Positions 35,827 through 46,561 of a stretch of DNA of 64,000 nucleotides are shown piece after piece. The DNA lies in the NCBI GenBank assembly GCA_922989275.2, contig OV277858.1, positions 13,900,227 through 13,964,226 on the forward strand. The letters are read 5' to 3'. Position 1 is the stretch's first letter. Each line of letters starts with the position of its first letter. Made by a program: the position numbers and the translations under genes. The DNA is from Gari tellinella (Eukaryota > Mollusca > Bivalvia > Cardiida > Psammobiidae). The notes beneath the pieces are model-generated. The model saw only the letters and a program-made list of their open reading frames with translations, was not told the DNA's origin and searched no databases.

Positions 35827-36228
35827 TGTGTGGCTTTATATTTCGATCAAATCTTATACATGTATACCTATTTTATTGACTTGTAAAACGTACATGTAAG
35901 TGGATATAAATTGGATCGTATATATAACATCACTTATTCTAATCACTTATTCTAATCAACGACGACTAAATATAACATGTCCCTTGATCACTGCGTTATG
36001 GATTTACAAGTCAATAAATCGGACACATCATTACAAAAAATATTTGGATCGAAAGGGAATCGAACCCATGACCTTTGCATTGCTAGTCAATCACTCAACC
36101 GATTGCGCTATGAAGAACTACACTAAATCTTATCAAACTGTCCTATATATAAATTTTCTAGTATAAGCACGTGCAGGAAATATGCGAAGTACCTTAAATT
36201 GTACTCGGATACATAAAAAAGCCACACA
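35827..36228. mobile_element. Possible TIR element carrying a tRNA-like segment
   Basis: TGTGTGGCTTT (35827-35837) is matched by AAAGCCACACA (36218-36228), an 11-bp perfect inverted pair 402 bp apart end to end. A tRNA-like segment lies inside on the minus strand. The ends are short, so the boundary call is tentative. Confidence 0.45.
36046..36120 (-). ncRNA. tRNA-like sequence (Ala-like relic)
   Basis: The minus strand reads TAGCGCAATCGGTTGAG (A box and D arm), an anticodon-arm-like segment around CTAGCAA, and GGGTTCGATTCCC (T arm with B box). The acceptor strands do not pair and the anticodon stem is weak, so it is a tRNA pseudogene or SINE head. Confidence 0.6.
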
Positions 36229-36239
36229 CTGGTCATGTA

Positions 36240-37620
36240 TAGAAGCTCATCTAATGAAGTATACTGTTTCCGATGGACATTGAAAGTGGATTTCTTGTCT
36301 GGTCATTATGAACGCTGTCAATTGGAATTATAGTACAAACCGTTTTTGCAATAAATAGAACAAAAATGTTTGTTTTGCAATTATTTTTTTCCTTTTTACT
36401 GTTCGTATAATACTGTGTCATATTATTTTGAAATTCAACAATTGGTTTCGTTCCCATTGCCAACAAAAGCATAAAATTCCGTTTGGTGATAACAAACAAC
36501 ACACTTAGTAGCATTATATACCTGCTTATCTAAAAGAGTATGATGTTTCTAATGAGCATCGGAATTTTGCTGGGACTCCGGTTAGTGCAAAACTGATCAA
36601 ATGTTGCATAAAGTGCTTTCGAAAATATTTTCAAGAAAATTAAACTGAACATTTTACAACTGTTCTTAAAGTTTTATAAAAGAAGTCGTTCCTTACAAAT
36701 ATACAAACATGTAACATTTCTCAAATTGCAAATCTGTATCTACGCAATGAAAAAACTCTTTTGGGACTGCATTGGAACTGGATTGCACACAGTATATGCC
36801 TTATTATGTGTGTAACGTTGAATACGCTTTAAAAAACAATACATACTAATTGACCTTACAATTAAATACATATAAGATAGTTTCATGATGTCAAACATTA
36901 ACATCCCCATTACCAAAGTGACACTAACAAACGGAGTTATGTAAAATGTTTCATGTTCGCTGTATCGGTCGTCAGTATAAATGAAAACTAAATTTAATTG
37001 TGAATTCATGAAATCATAAGTTCATGTTATGGTTTAATGCGTGATGACAGTTAACATTCCAACTACTAATACATTCTATATTTTGGTTGTGTATTAAGTG
37101 TTTTATAAACAAATCAACGTCAATACAGTCAAAAGTTACCAATGTCTTTGGAGAGATGTTTGTATATTAGTAGTTGTTGGGATTTGATGGTGTTACTTAC
37201 AGGTACATTCATGTACACTTACTCATTTAATCCTCAATCAACATAAACCACGGTTTCTCATACTCCTTATGGTCTATACAATTGCTAAATACATGCATGT
37301 TGTTCGAAATTTCTAACAACCTTCTTAACTCGTTTTGTGTATTTTAATCCATAACTTTATAGTAATGATAAAAAAGCTAACTTACTTACCCAGAATTCCT
37401 GTCAACTAGCATTACGTCCATGCCATGTTAACGGTAAGTGTTATAGTTTATAACCACACCTTGTCTTCACATGCGAATTGTCACACTGTCGAGTACATAC
37501 TAACCACTGGCTTACAAACCGCTGTGATATATCTACTGTACATGCCTGGATGACCAAGCTACAGTCACCTAGACCAGTTAACTTATCCTGTATACAATTT
37601 AGATTTTTAGCAAAAGCAAA
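36240..37620. other. Partial satellite copy, then no gene recognised
   Basis: 36240-36600 resembles the 31-kb tandem repeat ('tttccgatgga', 'gtcaattgg', 'ttgcaataaat'). ORFs at 36251-36514 and 36740-37009 (minus) show no motifs. Confidence 0.4.
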
Positions 37621-37624
37621 AACG

Positions 37625-38175
37625 TAGTAGTAGTGGTACTGATACAAATATAATACATAGTATTAGTTGCAACAGTTACAGCAATATCATTATAAGTAGT
37701 ATTAGTAACAGTAGTGGTAGTAGTAAAAGTGTAATATCAATTAGTATTAGTATTAGAAGTATTAAAAATAAAAGTATTTTATGATACGTTCATATATACA
37801 TGTAAGTAGAATAAAAAAAGTGTACTTGAACAGTAACACTTTGCAGTTATACTAATATAAATTAAAAACATTTATATATTAGTAGTAGTAGTAAATTTAA
37901 TCTTAGTTGGAAAAATATCATTAGTAGCAGTAACAGTATTTAGAAATTAACTACATGTTGTAGTAGTATATGGAGGTATAGCAATAGCAGGTGTCGAATA
38001 AATAATGGTTATATGAGGTGTATTTTGATGTATCAGTAGTAGAAGTAGTAATATCTCTGGTAGTAGAAGAAATAGTAAGAAAAGTAATAATGATTAGTAT
38101 CATTATGCGAAGTTGTAGTAAAAGTTATAGTAGAAGTAGTAGTAAAAGTGGTTGTACATGTAGAAACAGTAATAT
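37625..38175 (+). repeat. AGT triplet tract
   Basis: A degenerate AGT/ATT triplet array. The LTR retrotransposon is inserted at its right edge. Confidence 0.8.
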
Positions 38176-39137
38176 TGTAAGGTTCTGGTTTTAGGTTGAC
38201 AAACACGTTTGTTGTTTGTCAGCATTCATGTTTATAATGTCAGCCTATGTAGCTGTATTCAAGTGTCATTTCATAATTATAATTCCCAATTGTAATAGTT
38301 ACGATATAATCTACCTCCAGATCGTGTCAGCTCCCGCAGCATCTTTTATTCAGCCTGTATTTGTATTTGTTATGGTTCATAATTGTGAGAAGGATGTGCT
38401 TGGAGGCCATCTTGGTTTGTATTGAAGTGATGCATTGTGGGTTGTTAGTCTTGGTTACTACATAGTACAGTAGCGGCAAGACTTCGATCCACAATAGCTC
38501 TTTGAAAAGTAATTTATTCCATATTTTAGCTATGAGCGTCCCTTCTAAATATATTCCCCCTCATGTTTATAACATTCTTGTATTTTTAGAAAGGGATATT
38601 GGTACTGTTTTAGTCATTTTTAGGTCCGCGCAGTGCCAGCGTCTTCGCATACCATATAAGGAGTGCACACTTGGTGTGCACCCCATATAAGGAGTGCACA
38701 CTTTGGTGCGGTTTTTGTGCAACAGATTTTCGGTGCGATTTTAATGTTAAATCGCACCAGATATTTGGTGCACACCACGTGACCAATTTTCTGTATAAAA
38801 ACCCCGGGTTGCAGACGAATCGAGGACTCTCGAGATAGAATTTCAAAGGTGCGGCACCATATTGCCTTACTCTTTTAGAATAGAATTATTTAGAAATAGA
38901 AGAAGTCTAGTGACTTGAGATTTATTATTATTGAGTAGGATATAAATAAAGCATCACATAAACTTTGATTAAGCCTTACTTTTACTTTATTTGCCGCACG
39001 AAAGAGAGTCCATTTTAGTTAATATTTATTTGAGAGAAAGAGAGAGAAGAAAGGGGTGATCTTGAATCACGCTACCAATTTGGATCCAGATCAGACCCCT
39101 GAATTGACGTGTACTACCGCTCGGCACGTGACATTTG
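38176..39137 (+). repeat. 5' LTR
   Basis: Starts TGTAAGG. The matching segment runs to 39137, so the true end is either CA (39133) or up to four bases later. Contents: tandem CCATATAAGGAGTGCACAC (38652, 38683), a 10-bp hairpin GGTGCGATTT/AAATCGCACC (38732-38759), CACGTG (about 38777), TATAAAA (38794-38800) and AATAAA (38945-38950). The likely U3-R promoter is at the TATA box. The constant offset to the 3' LTR is 5509 bp with no indel. Confidence 0.95.
38794..38800 (+). promoter_or_regulatory. TATA box of the 5' LTR
   Basis: TATAAAA lies about 145 bp before the AATAAA signal, a normal U3/R arrangement. The two CCATATAAGG boxes upstream resemble CArG (SRF) sites, CC(A/T)6GG, with one base off, and may be regulatory. 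Confidence 0.55.
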
Positions 39138-39141
39138 TGGT

Positions 39142-39159
39142 TGGCAGCTGGGTGGGATC
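39142..39159 (+). other. Probable primer-binding site
   Basis: TGGCAGCTGGGTGGGATC directly follows the 5' LTR. Its complement, GATCCCACCCAGCTGCCA, has the form of a tRNA 3' end (T-arm, 7-nt acceptor strand, G discriminator, CCA). The tRNA identity is not determined. Confidence 0.6.
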
Positions 39160-39209
39160 TTTGATTATTATCTTAGATCCAGTGATCGACACCTCGTCTT
39201 GATTAGAGA

Positions 39210-41690
39210 ATGGCGGATGCAGAGTCAGAGCCAGAGACAGAAGTATTCTTCAGAGACGTTCAGGCTACAGTCCACCGAGACGCTTCAGAGATCGATTCAG
39301 CTCAACAGCAACAGCAAATTAACATGAGATCTAGATCGAAGAGAGGACACAGTCCACTAAAGAACACAGACGTTGATGAAGAGGTGGTGGCACACCAAAT
39401 CTACAGAAGATCCAACAGGAGGTACACATCAGAAGACAATGTTGACACAGATGAAGAGGACTCAGTCCACCAAATTAAATCGAAGGTTACAGGCCACCAA
39501 ATCAACAAAAGAAGGCCCAGAAGAGAAAACAGTTTAGCAAATGATTTAGACACAGACAATGAGGAAATAGTCCACCAAATCACACCAAAGGTTATAGGAC
39601 ACCAAATCAACAAAAGAAGGCCCAGAAGAGAAAACAATTTAGCAAATGATTTAGACACAGACAATGAGGAAATAGTCCACCATATCACACCAAAGGTTGC
39701 AGGACACCAAATCAATGATAGAAGATCCAGGAGAGACTACAGTTTGGTAAACAATGTAGATGCATTCGAAGAGAAAAGAGTCCACCAAATCACACCGAAG
39801 GCTGCAGGACACCAAATCAACAAAAGACATAGCGCTATTTTGATTAGGGCGGATCAAGACCATGAAGAAAAAGAAGTCTTTGACCATGATAGACGTCATA
39901 GTGTCAGCCCTCGAAGACAAGAATCGTTTTTAGAAAAGGCAGTAGGGGAAATGGTAAAGATGCAAACTCAGATGACTAAAGTTTTAAAGAACGTGTCTGA
40001 TGTTTTGGTTAATGCGCTCGGCCACAAACAAGAAAGACACCCTGATATAGAAGCATGTGGCCTTAATAACAACTGCAAAGAGGGACAGGTACAGCCTTCG
40101 GCACTAATCGGGAACAGAAGACTCCATCCTGTTTTCGATGTTAGAGATGAGGATTGGGTACAGCCTCGCTATAACCGTAGAACAACTAATAACCGAGACC
40201 AACATCGTTACCATAGCAACATCAAAATTCCATCATTTACAGGGAAAGAAGAATGGCCAGTATGGATCAATAGGTTTGAAGCGATAGCAGAGAGGCAGAA
40301 CTGGACCGAGGAGGAGAAACTTGATCAACTACTGCCGAAACTTGAAGGCATTGCGGCAGAGTTCGTATACACGCAATTAAAGAAAGACGTTCTCAGAGAC
40401 TATAACAAGCTAATCAGCGAAATCAACTACCGCTTTCGGGTCATAGAGACACCCAAGACCTTTGCAGTTAAATTCAGCAAGAGAGACCAAAGACCAGTGG
40501 AAACAGTAGAGGAGTATGCTGCCGAGCTGAAACGGCTCTATAACAAAGCCTACAAGGAAAGAGACCAAAGAACAAAACGAGAAGACCTTGTGAGGAGGTT
40601 CTTGGATGGGCTACATGATGAAGATCTAAGCTGGGAAGTCGAGTTCATCAAAGAACCCAGCGATATAGACGAAGCTGTATACCATGTAGTGACATGTGTC
40701 CAGACCAGAAAGCGGCATGATATCGGAAACAGAAGAAAGAAGGACGTGCACAGAATGCGTGAGCGCGAGAACGAAGAACAGGAGGACTGGGTCGACCATG
40801 CTTATCGCATTCCAGCGAAACCAGAACGGAAAGAGGCAAGTTATAAAGAAAATTCACAAGTCATGGGCAATGGCCAAACCAAGCCAGCTGAGATCAGAAA
40901 AGGTGATCCTACAAATCAGACTGAGGCTGGAGTCCTGCAACAAATACTGAATATGCTGACCGAACTAACCCAGTTTCAGCAACAAAATAAGAGACCTGAG
41001 AACAATTACATGGGGAGTAGAAGAAGCATAGTATGTTACGCATGCAATGGAGAAAACCATATCGCAAGATATTGTCCCTTTAAGGACCAAGGTAGGGACC
41101 ATGGCAGATATCCAGTGAATGACAGACAGAAAGCCGAAATCCATGAACCAGTGTATAACACCATTCAACCAGGACCGAAAAATGATGTTCGTTCCATGAG
41201 GGAAGAATACCGTTGCACAGTTCCAAGATACGGAGAAGTAGTCACAGATGGGTTGTTTGACAGATTTGGGACAGAGGACTCTGAAGAAATGCAGTACAGG
41301 GAAGAACCGAGGGGAAATTGCAGAGAGACTTACCTGTTACGAGACCAGTATGCTGACAATCTTGAGACCAGAATGCAGAGAGTCCACCAAGTTGCCCAAG
41401 AGCACCTCCCAGCAGTGACAAGTCGACACAAGGCCATGCATGGTGAACAGATTTTAATCAACAGATGTAGAGTTGGCGGTGCTGTGCAGGGGACAGATGA
41501 AACCCGCAGACTTGGGATGGCACCAAGGCACAAGAGGTTGAACGACGGATCCGAGGTGGTGAAGAAGAAGATTACAGATATTAGCTGCATAGGTCGAGAG
41601 AAGATGGTTCATCACAACAGGTGGAAACCAGATGAGGGTAATGGCCTGCCAGAATGGGCCAAGACAGCAAAGGGAAAGACCAAAGATTAA
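39210..41690 (+). CDS. Gag polyprotein fused to an integrase C-terminal tail
   Basis: An 826-aa open frame filling most of the element. Residues about 46-207 are 35-aa repeats (105 bp in DNA), each with D-x-D-x-E-E and VHQITPK..GHQIN. Residues about 348-490 are a retrotransposon Gag domain (WPVWINRFEAIAERQNW ... VEEYAAELKRL ... FLDGLHDEDL), which packages RNA into particles. A CCHC zinc knuckle, CYACNGENHIARYC, lies near 608-621 and should bind nucleic acid. From about 704 the sequence stops resembling Gag: YLLRDQYADNLETRM, VKKKITDISCIG and MVHHNRWKPDEG (near 802) match the end of gypsy integrases, where VHHNRLKP is typical. I infer an in-frame deletion of protease, RT, RNase H and the integrase core. 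The start at 39210 is the first ATG of the frame, 72 bp after the LTR. Expressed, it would give Gag with a possible chromatin-tethering tail. Confidence 0.85.
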   Translation: MADAESEPETEVFFRDVQATVHRDASEIDSAQQQQQINMRSRSKRGHSPLKNTDVDEEVVAHQIYRRSNRRYTSEDNVDTDEEDSVHQIKSKVTGHQINKRRPRRENSLANDLDTDNEEIVHQITPKVIGHQINKRRPRRENNLANDLDTDNEEIVHHITPKVAGHQINDRRSRRDYSLVNNVDAFEEKRVHQITPKAAGHQINKRHSAILIRADQDHEEKEVFDHDRRHSVSPRRQESFLEKAVGEMVKMQTQMTKVLKNVSDVLVNALGHKQERHPDIEACGLNNNCKEGQVQPSALIGNRRLHPVFDVRDEDWVQPRYNRRTTNNRDQHRYHSNIKIPSFTGKEEWPVWINRFEAIAERQNWTEEEKLDQLLPKLEGIAAEFVYTQLKKDVLRDYNKLISEINYRFRVIETPKTFAVKFSKRDQRPVETVEEYAAELKRLYNKAYKERDQRTKREDLVRRFLDGLHDEDLSWEVEFIKEPSDIDEAVYHVVTCVQTRKRHDIGNRRKKDVHRMRERENEEQEDWVDHAYRIPAKPERKEASYKENSQVMGNGQTKPAEIRKGDPTNQTEAGVLQQILNMLTELTQFQQQNKRPENNYMGSRRSIVCYACNGENHIARYCPFKDQGRDHGRYPVNDRQKAEIHEPVYNTIQPGPKNDVRSMREEYRCTVPRYGEVVTDGLFDRFGTEDSEEMQYREEPRGNCRETYLLRDQYADNLETRMQRVHQVAQEHLPAVTSRHKAMHGEQILINRCRVGGAVQGTDETRRLGMAPRHKRLNDGSEVVKKKITDISCIGREKMVHHNRWKPDEGNGLPEWAKTAKGKTKD

Positions 41691-43684
41691 GTTATTAGGA
41701 TAAGGATTGTACATTATTATGTTAATTAGAGGTAGTATGAGAATGTTAATTAGCAGAAATTGTTTCCTGCTTTTATAGGTGAATTAAATATTTCTATTTA
41801 CTTGGTTACTGCCAAGTTTTAATGTTTATTATGTAAAGAGAAGAGAGGTCACTATGTGTATTTAAAGATGTCCATATTGACCACTTTTAATTAAACTTTT
41901 TAGCTTAAAGTATAAGTAATTAGATTTAATAGGGAGTATCTTCTTATGACAGTACCAGTTAGACGTTTGGATCCCTGATTAGCAGTATACATAGACAGAG
42001 TACCTGTAATAGTGATGAGAGGTTTATAGAAGATGACGTCATTATACGACGTGAAGTAACGTGATGTGCCAACCAGCATGCACTATAGCGAGGTCTAACG
42101 GCTTAAGGAGATGAACACTGACGGATTACCAAGGGAATGCGCATGTCTAACCTGAGATACAGCTGATGGTCAGCTGTTGCATTTTATTTTCCTTATTTTA
42201 GTTTATGTGTCACAGAGAGATGAAAGGATGAGTGTCAAAGGTCTGGCTGACAAGAGGCCTACTCGGGAGTTGCTTTAGTGTACCGGAACACGAGGGCCAG
42301 GGCCCGTAAGATGTTTTACCTGACAAGAGTTATTACAAGACAGAGATGGTAGGTTAAGTTGCGCAGGTAGGGTCGTCAGTAGGAGCCAATTAACAACATA
42401 TTTCGTGCAGTGGAGAGAATCAAGAGTGCATGACGGGTAGACTAAGAGGATCAGGGATCTGCAACTGGACTAAGAGGAGCAGTGTAAGGGGAAATTTGGA
42501 TGTCGCCTGACAGAGACGATGAAGCTGTGATGGGGCTCTATGGACTGATAGAGCCGATCTCCAAGGCCGTGTGGAGCAAGGAGCCGCCTTGACAGATTAA
42601 CAGAGCTGGCCCAAACTATAAACCCAGTGTGATGTAGGGACACAAACGCAGATGTCACCCAGGTCACATATGTACCAGCAAGATGTAAGGCGAGCTAGAC
42701 TGAGGCCAGGTTCCAGTTCTGGTAGACGCGATAATAGCAACCAGGTCCAGTCCTATAGAAGAAAATAGAGTTTCTATTGAGAATATTGTATTTTTTATTT
42801 GTGTAACGTAAGTCAGCATTCCATAGAGCCAATGTTTAATTGTAATTGTTTTAAAAGTTTTGTATTTTCTGTAAGTAAGTAATCTAAACAATAGTCATTA
42901 TCCAAGTTTGACAGCCTAGAGTAGGTTGTCTGACTTTGATGATGACCGCTTGAAGAGATCTTTGTGTAATGTAGGTTTAAAAAGGAAATAGCTTGGACTT
43001 TGAGATTCTTTTATTTCACACATGTTAGGTGTCCAGGTTCTTTCTTTTATCTTGCTCTGGAGTGCTGAAAGTAGAAAGCAAAAGCTCTTATTTGATGTTA
43101 GATGTTGGTGTTAGATTTTATCCTAATTAAATTCGGGAATAAATCTATTACCATACATTTCTTCTTTGAAATTTATTAATTGCATTGTTAAAGTTAAGTG
43201 AATCAAAATCTAATAGCGATGTTATAGGATTTTTATCAAGTAAGGGCTTTTACAGGATTTTATCATGGGCATTAAATGCCATCTGTACATGTATGTTTAA
43301 ATTATAAGAGATTTCATAACTTAGGTGTTTCCAATGTTGGAAAGTTCTTGCATTTAAGCGAGGCATTTGCTACAAATACCCGTGTCCTAAAATCTTTATG
43401 TGGTATAGTGTGGGTAGTATACCCAAGAAAGAAAGAATATTGTAACATTAAAGGTTTAAGTTGTTTAGGTCAGTTTATTTGTCATTCTCATTGTTCGAAG
43501 TCAAAAAGTGCTCATTTGAGTTCTTTTTTTATGTCGACCAATGCGAATGCGTTCATTGAAAGTGAGAAGTTATTTCATGCTAGTTAGAAAGCATTTGGTT
43601 TGTATATACGTGTGGTATTAAGTGTTTCAGTCTGTATTGATGCTTAATGTTAGCAGGAGCTTAACATATTTGAGAGGGGGGTAA
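41691..43684 (+). other. Non-coding 3' internal region of the LTR element
   Basis: About 2 kb without a pol-like ORF. 42060-42760 is less AT-rich than its surroundings and may be decayed coding sequence, but no motif could be recovered. A 103-aa ORF at 43276-43587 is unrecognised. It ends in the polypurine tract. Confidence 0.6.
43672..43681 (+). other. Polypurine tract
   Basis: GAGAGGGGGG lies three bases before the 3' LTR, the expected place for the plus-strand primer. Confidence 0.8.
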
Positions 43685-44646
43685 TGTAAGGTTCTGGTTT
43701 TAGGTTGACAAACACGTTTGTTGTTTGTCAGCATTCATGTTTATAATGTCAGCCTATGTAGCTGTATTCAAGTGTCATTTCATAATTATAATTCCCAATT
43801 GTAATAGTTACGATATAATCTACCTCCAGATCGTGTCAGCTCCCGCAGCATCTTTTATTCAGCCTGTATTTGTATTTGTTATGGTTCATAATTGTGAGAA
43901 GGATGTGCTTGGAGGCCATCTTGGTTTGTATTGAAGTGATGCATTGTGGGTTGTTAGTCTTGGTTACTACATAGTACAGTAGCGGCAAGACTTCGATCCA
44001 CAATAGCTCTTTGAAAAGTAATTTATTCCATATTTTAGCTATGAGCGTCCCTTCTAAATATATTCCCCCTCATGTTTATAACATTCTTGTATTTTTAGAA
44101 AGGGATATTGGTACTGTTTTAGTCATTTTTAGGTCCGCGCAGTGCCAGCGTCTTCGCATACCATATAAGGAGTGCACACTTGGTGTGCACCCCATATAAG
44201 GAGTGCACACTTTGGTGCGGTTTTTGTGCAACAGATTTTCGGTGCGATTTTAATGTTAAATCGCACCAGATATTTGGTGCACACCACGTGACCAATTTTC
44301 TGTATAAAAACCCCGGGTTGCAGACGAATCGAGGACTCTCGAGATAGAATTTCAAAGGTGCGGCACCATATTGCCTTACTCTTTTAGAATAGAATTATTT
44401 AGAAATAGAAGAAGTCTAGTGACTTGAGATTTATTATTATTGAGTAGGATATAAATAAAGCATCACATAAACTTTGATTAAGCCTTACTTTTACTTTATT
44501 TGCCGCACGAAAGAGAGTCCATTTTAGTTAATATTTATTTGAGAGAAAGAGAGAGAAGAAAGGGGTGATCTTGAATCACGCTACCAATTTGGATCCAGAT
44601 CAGACCCCTGAATTGACGTGTACTACCGCTCGGCACGTGACATTTG
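43685..44646 (+). repeat. 3' LTR
   Basis: Copy of the 5' LTR at a fixed offset of 5509 bp, with no difference noticed by eye. All ORFs inside it duplicate those of the 5' LTR and are not genes. Confidence 0.95.
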
Positions 44647-46361
44647 ATTAAGTATTAGAGCAAAATATTTTAACACTAGAAACTATATTAGTATAATGTG
44701 TTCAGTATAATAACACTTATTTTGCTTAGGGGCGAATGTGTCGGTATGTGACACAGGCCAGTCGTAGGTGATTTGCTGGGGTAAATAATGACGCAAGTTT
44801 TTTTTGTACATAATTGTATCCACTACCCCATCCACTTGAGCATATCTAAATTTTTGAGATAGAAATAGCGTATAAACTTTATTGAGGAAATTGCTTCTAT
44901 TTGAATTAGTTCCTTCAGTTTGTTGTTGGCGACTGTGGCTCATCGAGGAAGACGTTAGTCATATATTCTGACCTGCCAACCGAATCAGTACATACCATTT
45001 ATTCGCAGATGGTGGACACAACATAAACTACATCCCCCAGTTTTTGGTTTGCTATACTGCAGCTACGGCAAACGTGCAAGTGTGTGAACGTCCCATCTTG
45101 AGTACAATAGGTTCAGGAGAGTTTATAATCTAAATAACATCTAGTTTTTTGTGATCTGGCGCCACAGCTAAAATTAATCCCGAATACTGGTTTAATGACA
45201 GAATCAACTTGTTAAATCTAGGTATGGTTACAAGATTAAATTAACACAGCACTTCAATACAGTGTAGTGGACTGCATATGCCTTTGTTTGGTCTAAATAG
45301 CAAGTACTTCTTGCTGATATATCACTTTCTTAATCTTCTTTAAGTTGCGGTTCTTATTACGTTTTTTACAAGAGTTGTGCTTGAGGACGACGTGGAGTGT
45401 GTCTTATGAAGTCCTAATCATTAATTTGGAATGTCAAAATTGAGTTTGGGTCATACTAATCTGATGTATAGGAGCTTAATATGAGTGCACAAGTCTTTAG
45501 TCAATTGTTGTTGCTGGTATTTGCTGGTACGTTTAGATACGTTAAGTGGGGCTTTACCATACAATCATATTGCTAGGTGCCCTCTGGCTTAGTCTGGTAG
45601 TTGTAGCATATGTCGCTAAAATTTTCTATAGCGGGAAAGAATGTTGGTTTAAAATATGTATAGGTTGCTATAGCGATTGTACTTAGCTATTGCAGGTGTA
45701 TGAATGTTACTATTGCGTCAATTATGTGGATTAAGATGGCCCTTACAGGATTCCTATAGTGCATAGGAATATTGCTGTAGTGGTAATTACGTTGATGCCA
45801 TGTGACAACTAAAGGAACTTAATTACAAATATTGAAACTCACAGCTTAATATTGTGTTTTGCATAAATGTAGGGACTATTCTGTGGACACTAATTTTGTA
45901 AAAAATGACTTCGACCCCTAGGTTACTTAGCACAGTGCTACATCGAGGTTATAGGAGCTATCAAACAAATATAACCACCTGCGACTAGCCAGTACATGCA
46001 TCTAATTAAATAACTAAAAATTAAATACTGGTTTGCGTTGGTGTTCTTTTGTTCCATGGTTTCTGAGAATTCCATAACTCTTTGTGTTGAGTATATTATA
46101 TTTTATAAAATGAAAACCATAAATCCGTCAGCTAGGTTAGTAAAGGAAAAACAATTCATCAAAATAATTAAACCAAAGTTAATCAATAATAATTAAAAAT
46201 CAATTAGACTCAGGCAGAATATGTATTTTACAGCTTAACGTCATGATTACCTCCCCTTAAATCATATGACGTCAAATCGTTGACATATATATATATATAT
46301 ATATATATATTTTAAAAAACGAAAATATGACTTTTAATGTTACGGTTTTACTAATATTTAA
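44647..46361. other. No gene recognised; one TA microsatellite
   Basis: The 86-aa minus ORF at 44683-44943 has no known motif. A TA dinucleotide run lies at 46284-46310. Confidence 0.4.
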
Positions 46362-46412
46362 TATTCAAGTATACAAGTATGTTTGGCCTCGCGGCTCATC
46401 AGTGTAAATAAT
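46362..46412 (-). ncRNA. Decayed hammerhead-like motif 3' of PLE-3
   Basis: The minus strand reads CACTGATGA, GCC-GCGA-GGC (stem II with a GNRA loop), CAAAC, then ATACTTGTAT as a possible stem III. The core should be CGAAAC, so the conserved G of GAAA appears lost. It lies about 150 bp after the stop of the PLE-3 GIY-YIG relic on the same strand. Confidence 0.5.
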
Positions 46413-46435
46413 GTTTCTTGTTGATAACGTTACAA

Positions 46436-46496
46436 TGTGACGTCATAGCGATGACGTAATGATGTAACGACATAAATTCAACGCTATGACGTCACA
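46436..46496. repeat. Inverted repeat with CRE-like TGACGTCA cores
   Basis: TGTGACGTCATAGCG (46436-46450) and its exact complement (46482-46496) form a 15-bp stem around a 31-nt loop. Each arm contains the palindrome TGACGTCA, the consensus CREB/ATF site. It lies between the PLE-3 coding relic and its hammerhead-like motif. Confidence 0.7.
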
Positions 46497-46561
46497 ATCA
46501 CAACAAATACTTGAAATATATTTTACTGGTAATGAACGTATAGAGTTATATTTATTTACAT

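Larger units (their letters stand above)
38176..44646 (+). mobile_element. Ty3/gypsy-type LTR retrotransposon, internally deleted
   Basis: A 6471-bp element with two 962-bp direct LTRs, a primer-binding site, one 826-aa ORF and a polypurine tract. It belongs to Ty3/gypsy by its Gag and by the integrase tail fused to it. There is no protease, RT, RNase H or integrase core, so it would need proteins from an intact relative to move. The LTRs appear identical, which indicates a very recent insertion. Flanks are AATAT on the left and ATTAA (or TTTGA if the LTR ends at CA) on the right, so no clear target duplication is seen. Confidence 0.93.

Noticed and set aside
36046..36120. Functional tRNA-Ala gene
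   Set aside because: A and B boxes are present but the acceptor strands do not pair and the anticodon stem is poor.
39401..41714. Minus-strand ORFs of 67-104 aa
   Set aside because: Antisense shadows of the gag ORF and its 105-bp repeats.
41691..43684. Hidden pol gene in the LTR element
   Set aside because: No protease, RT or integrase-core motif could be recovered in any frame.
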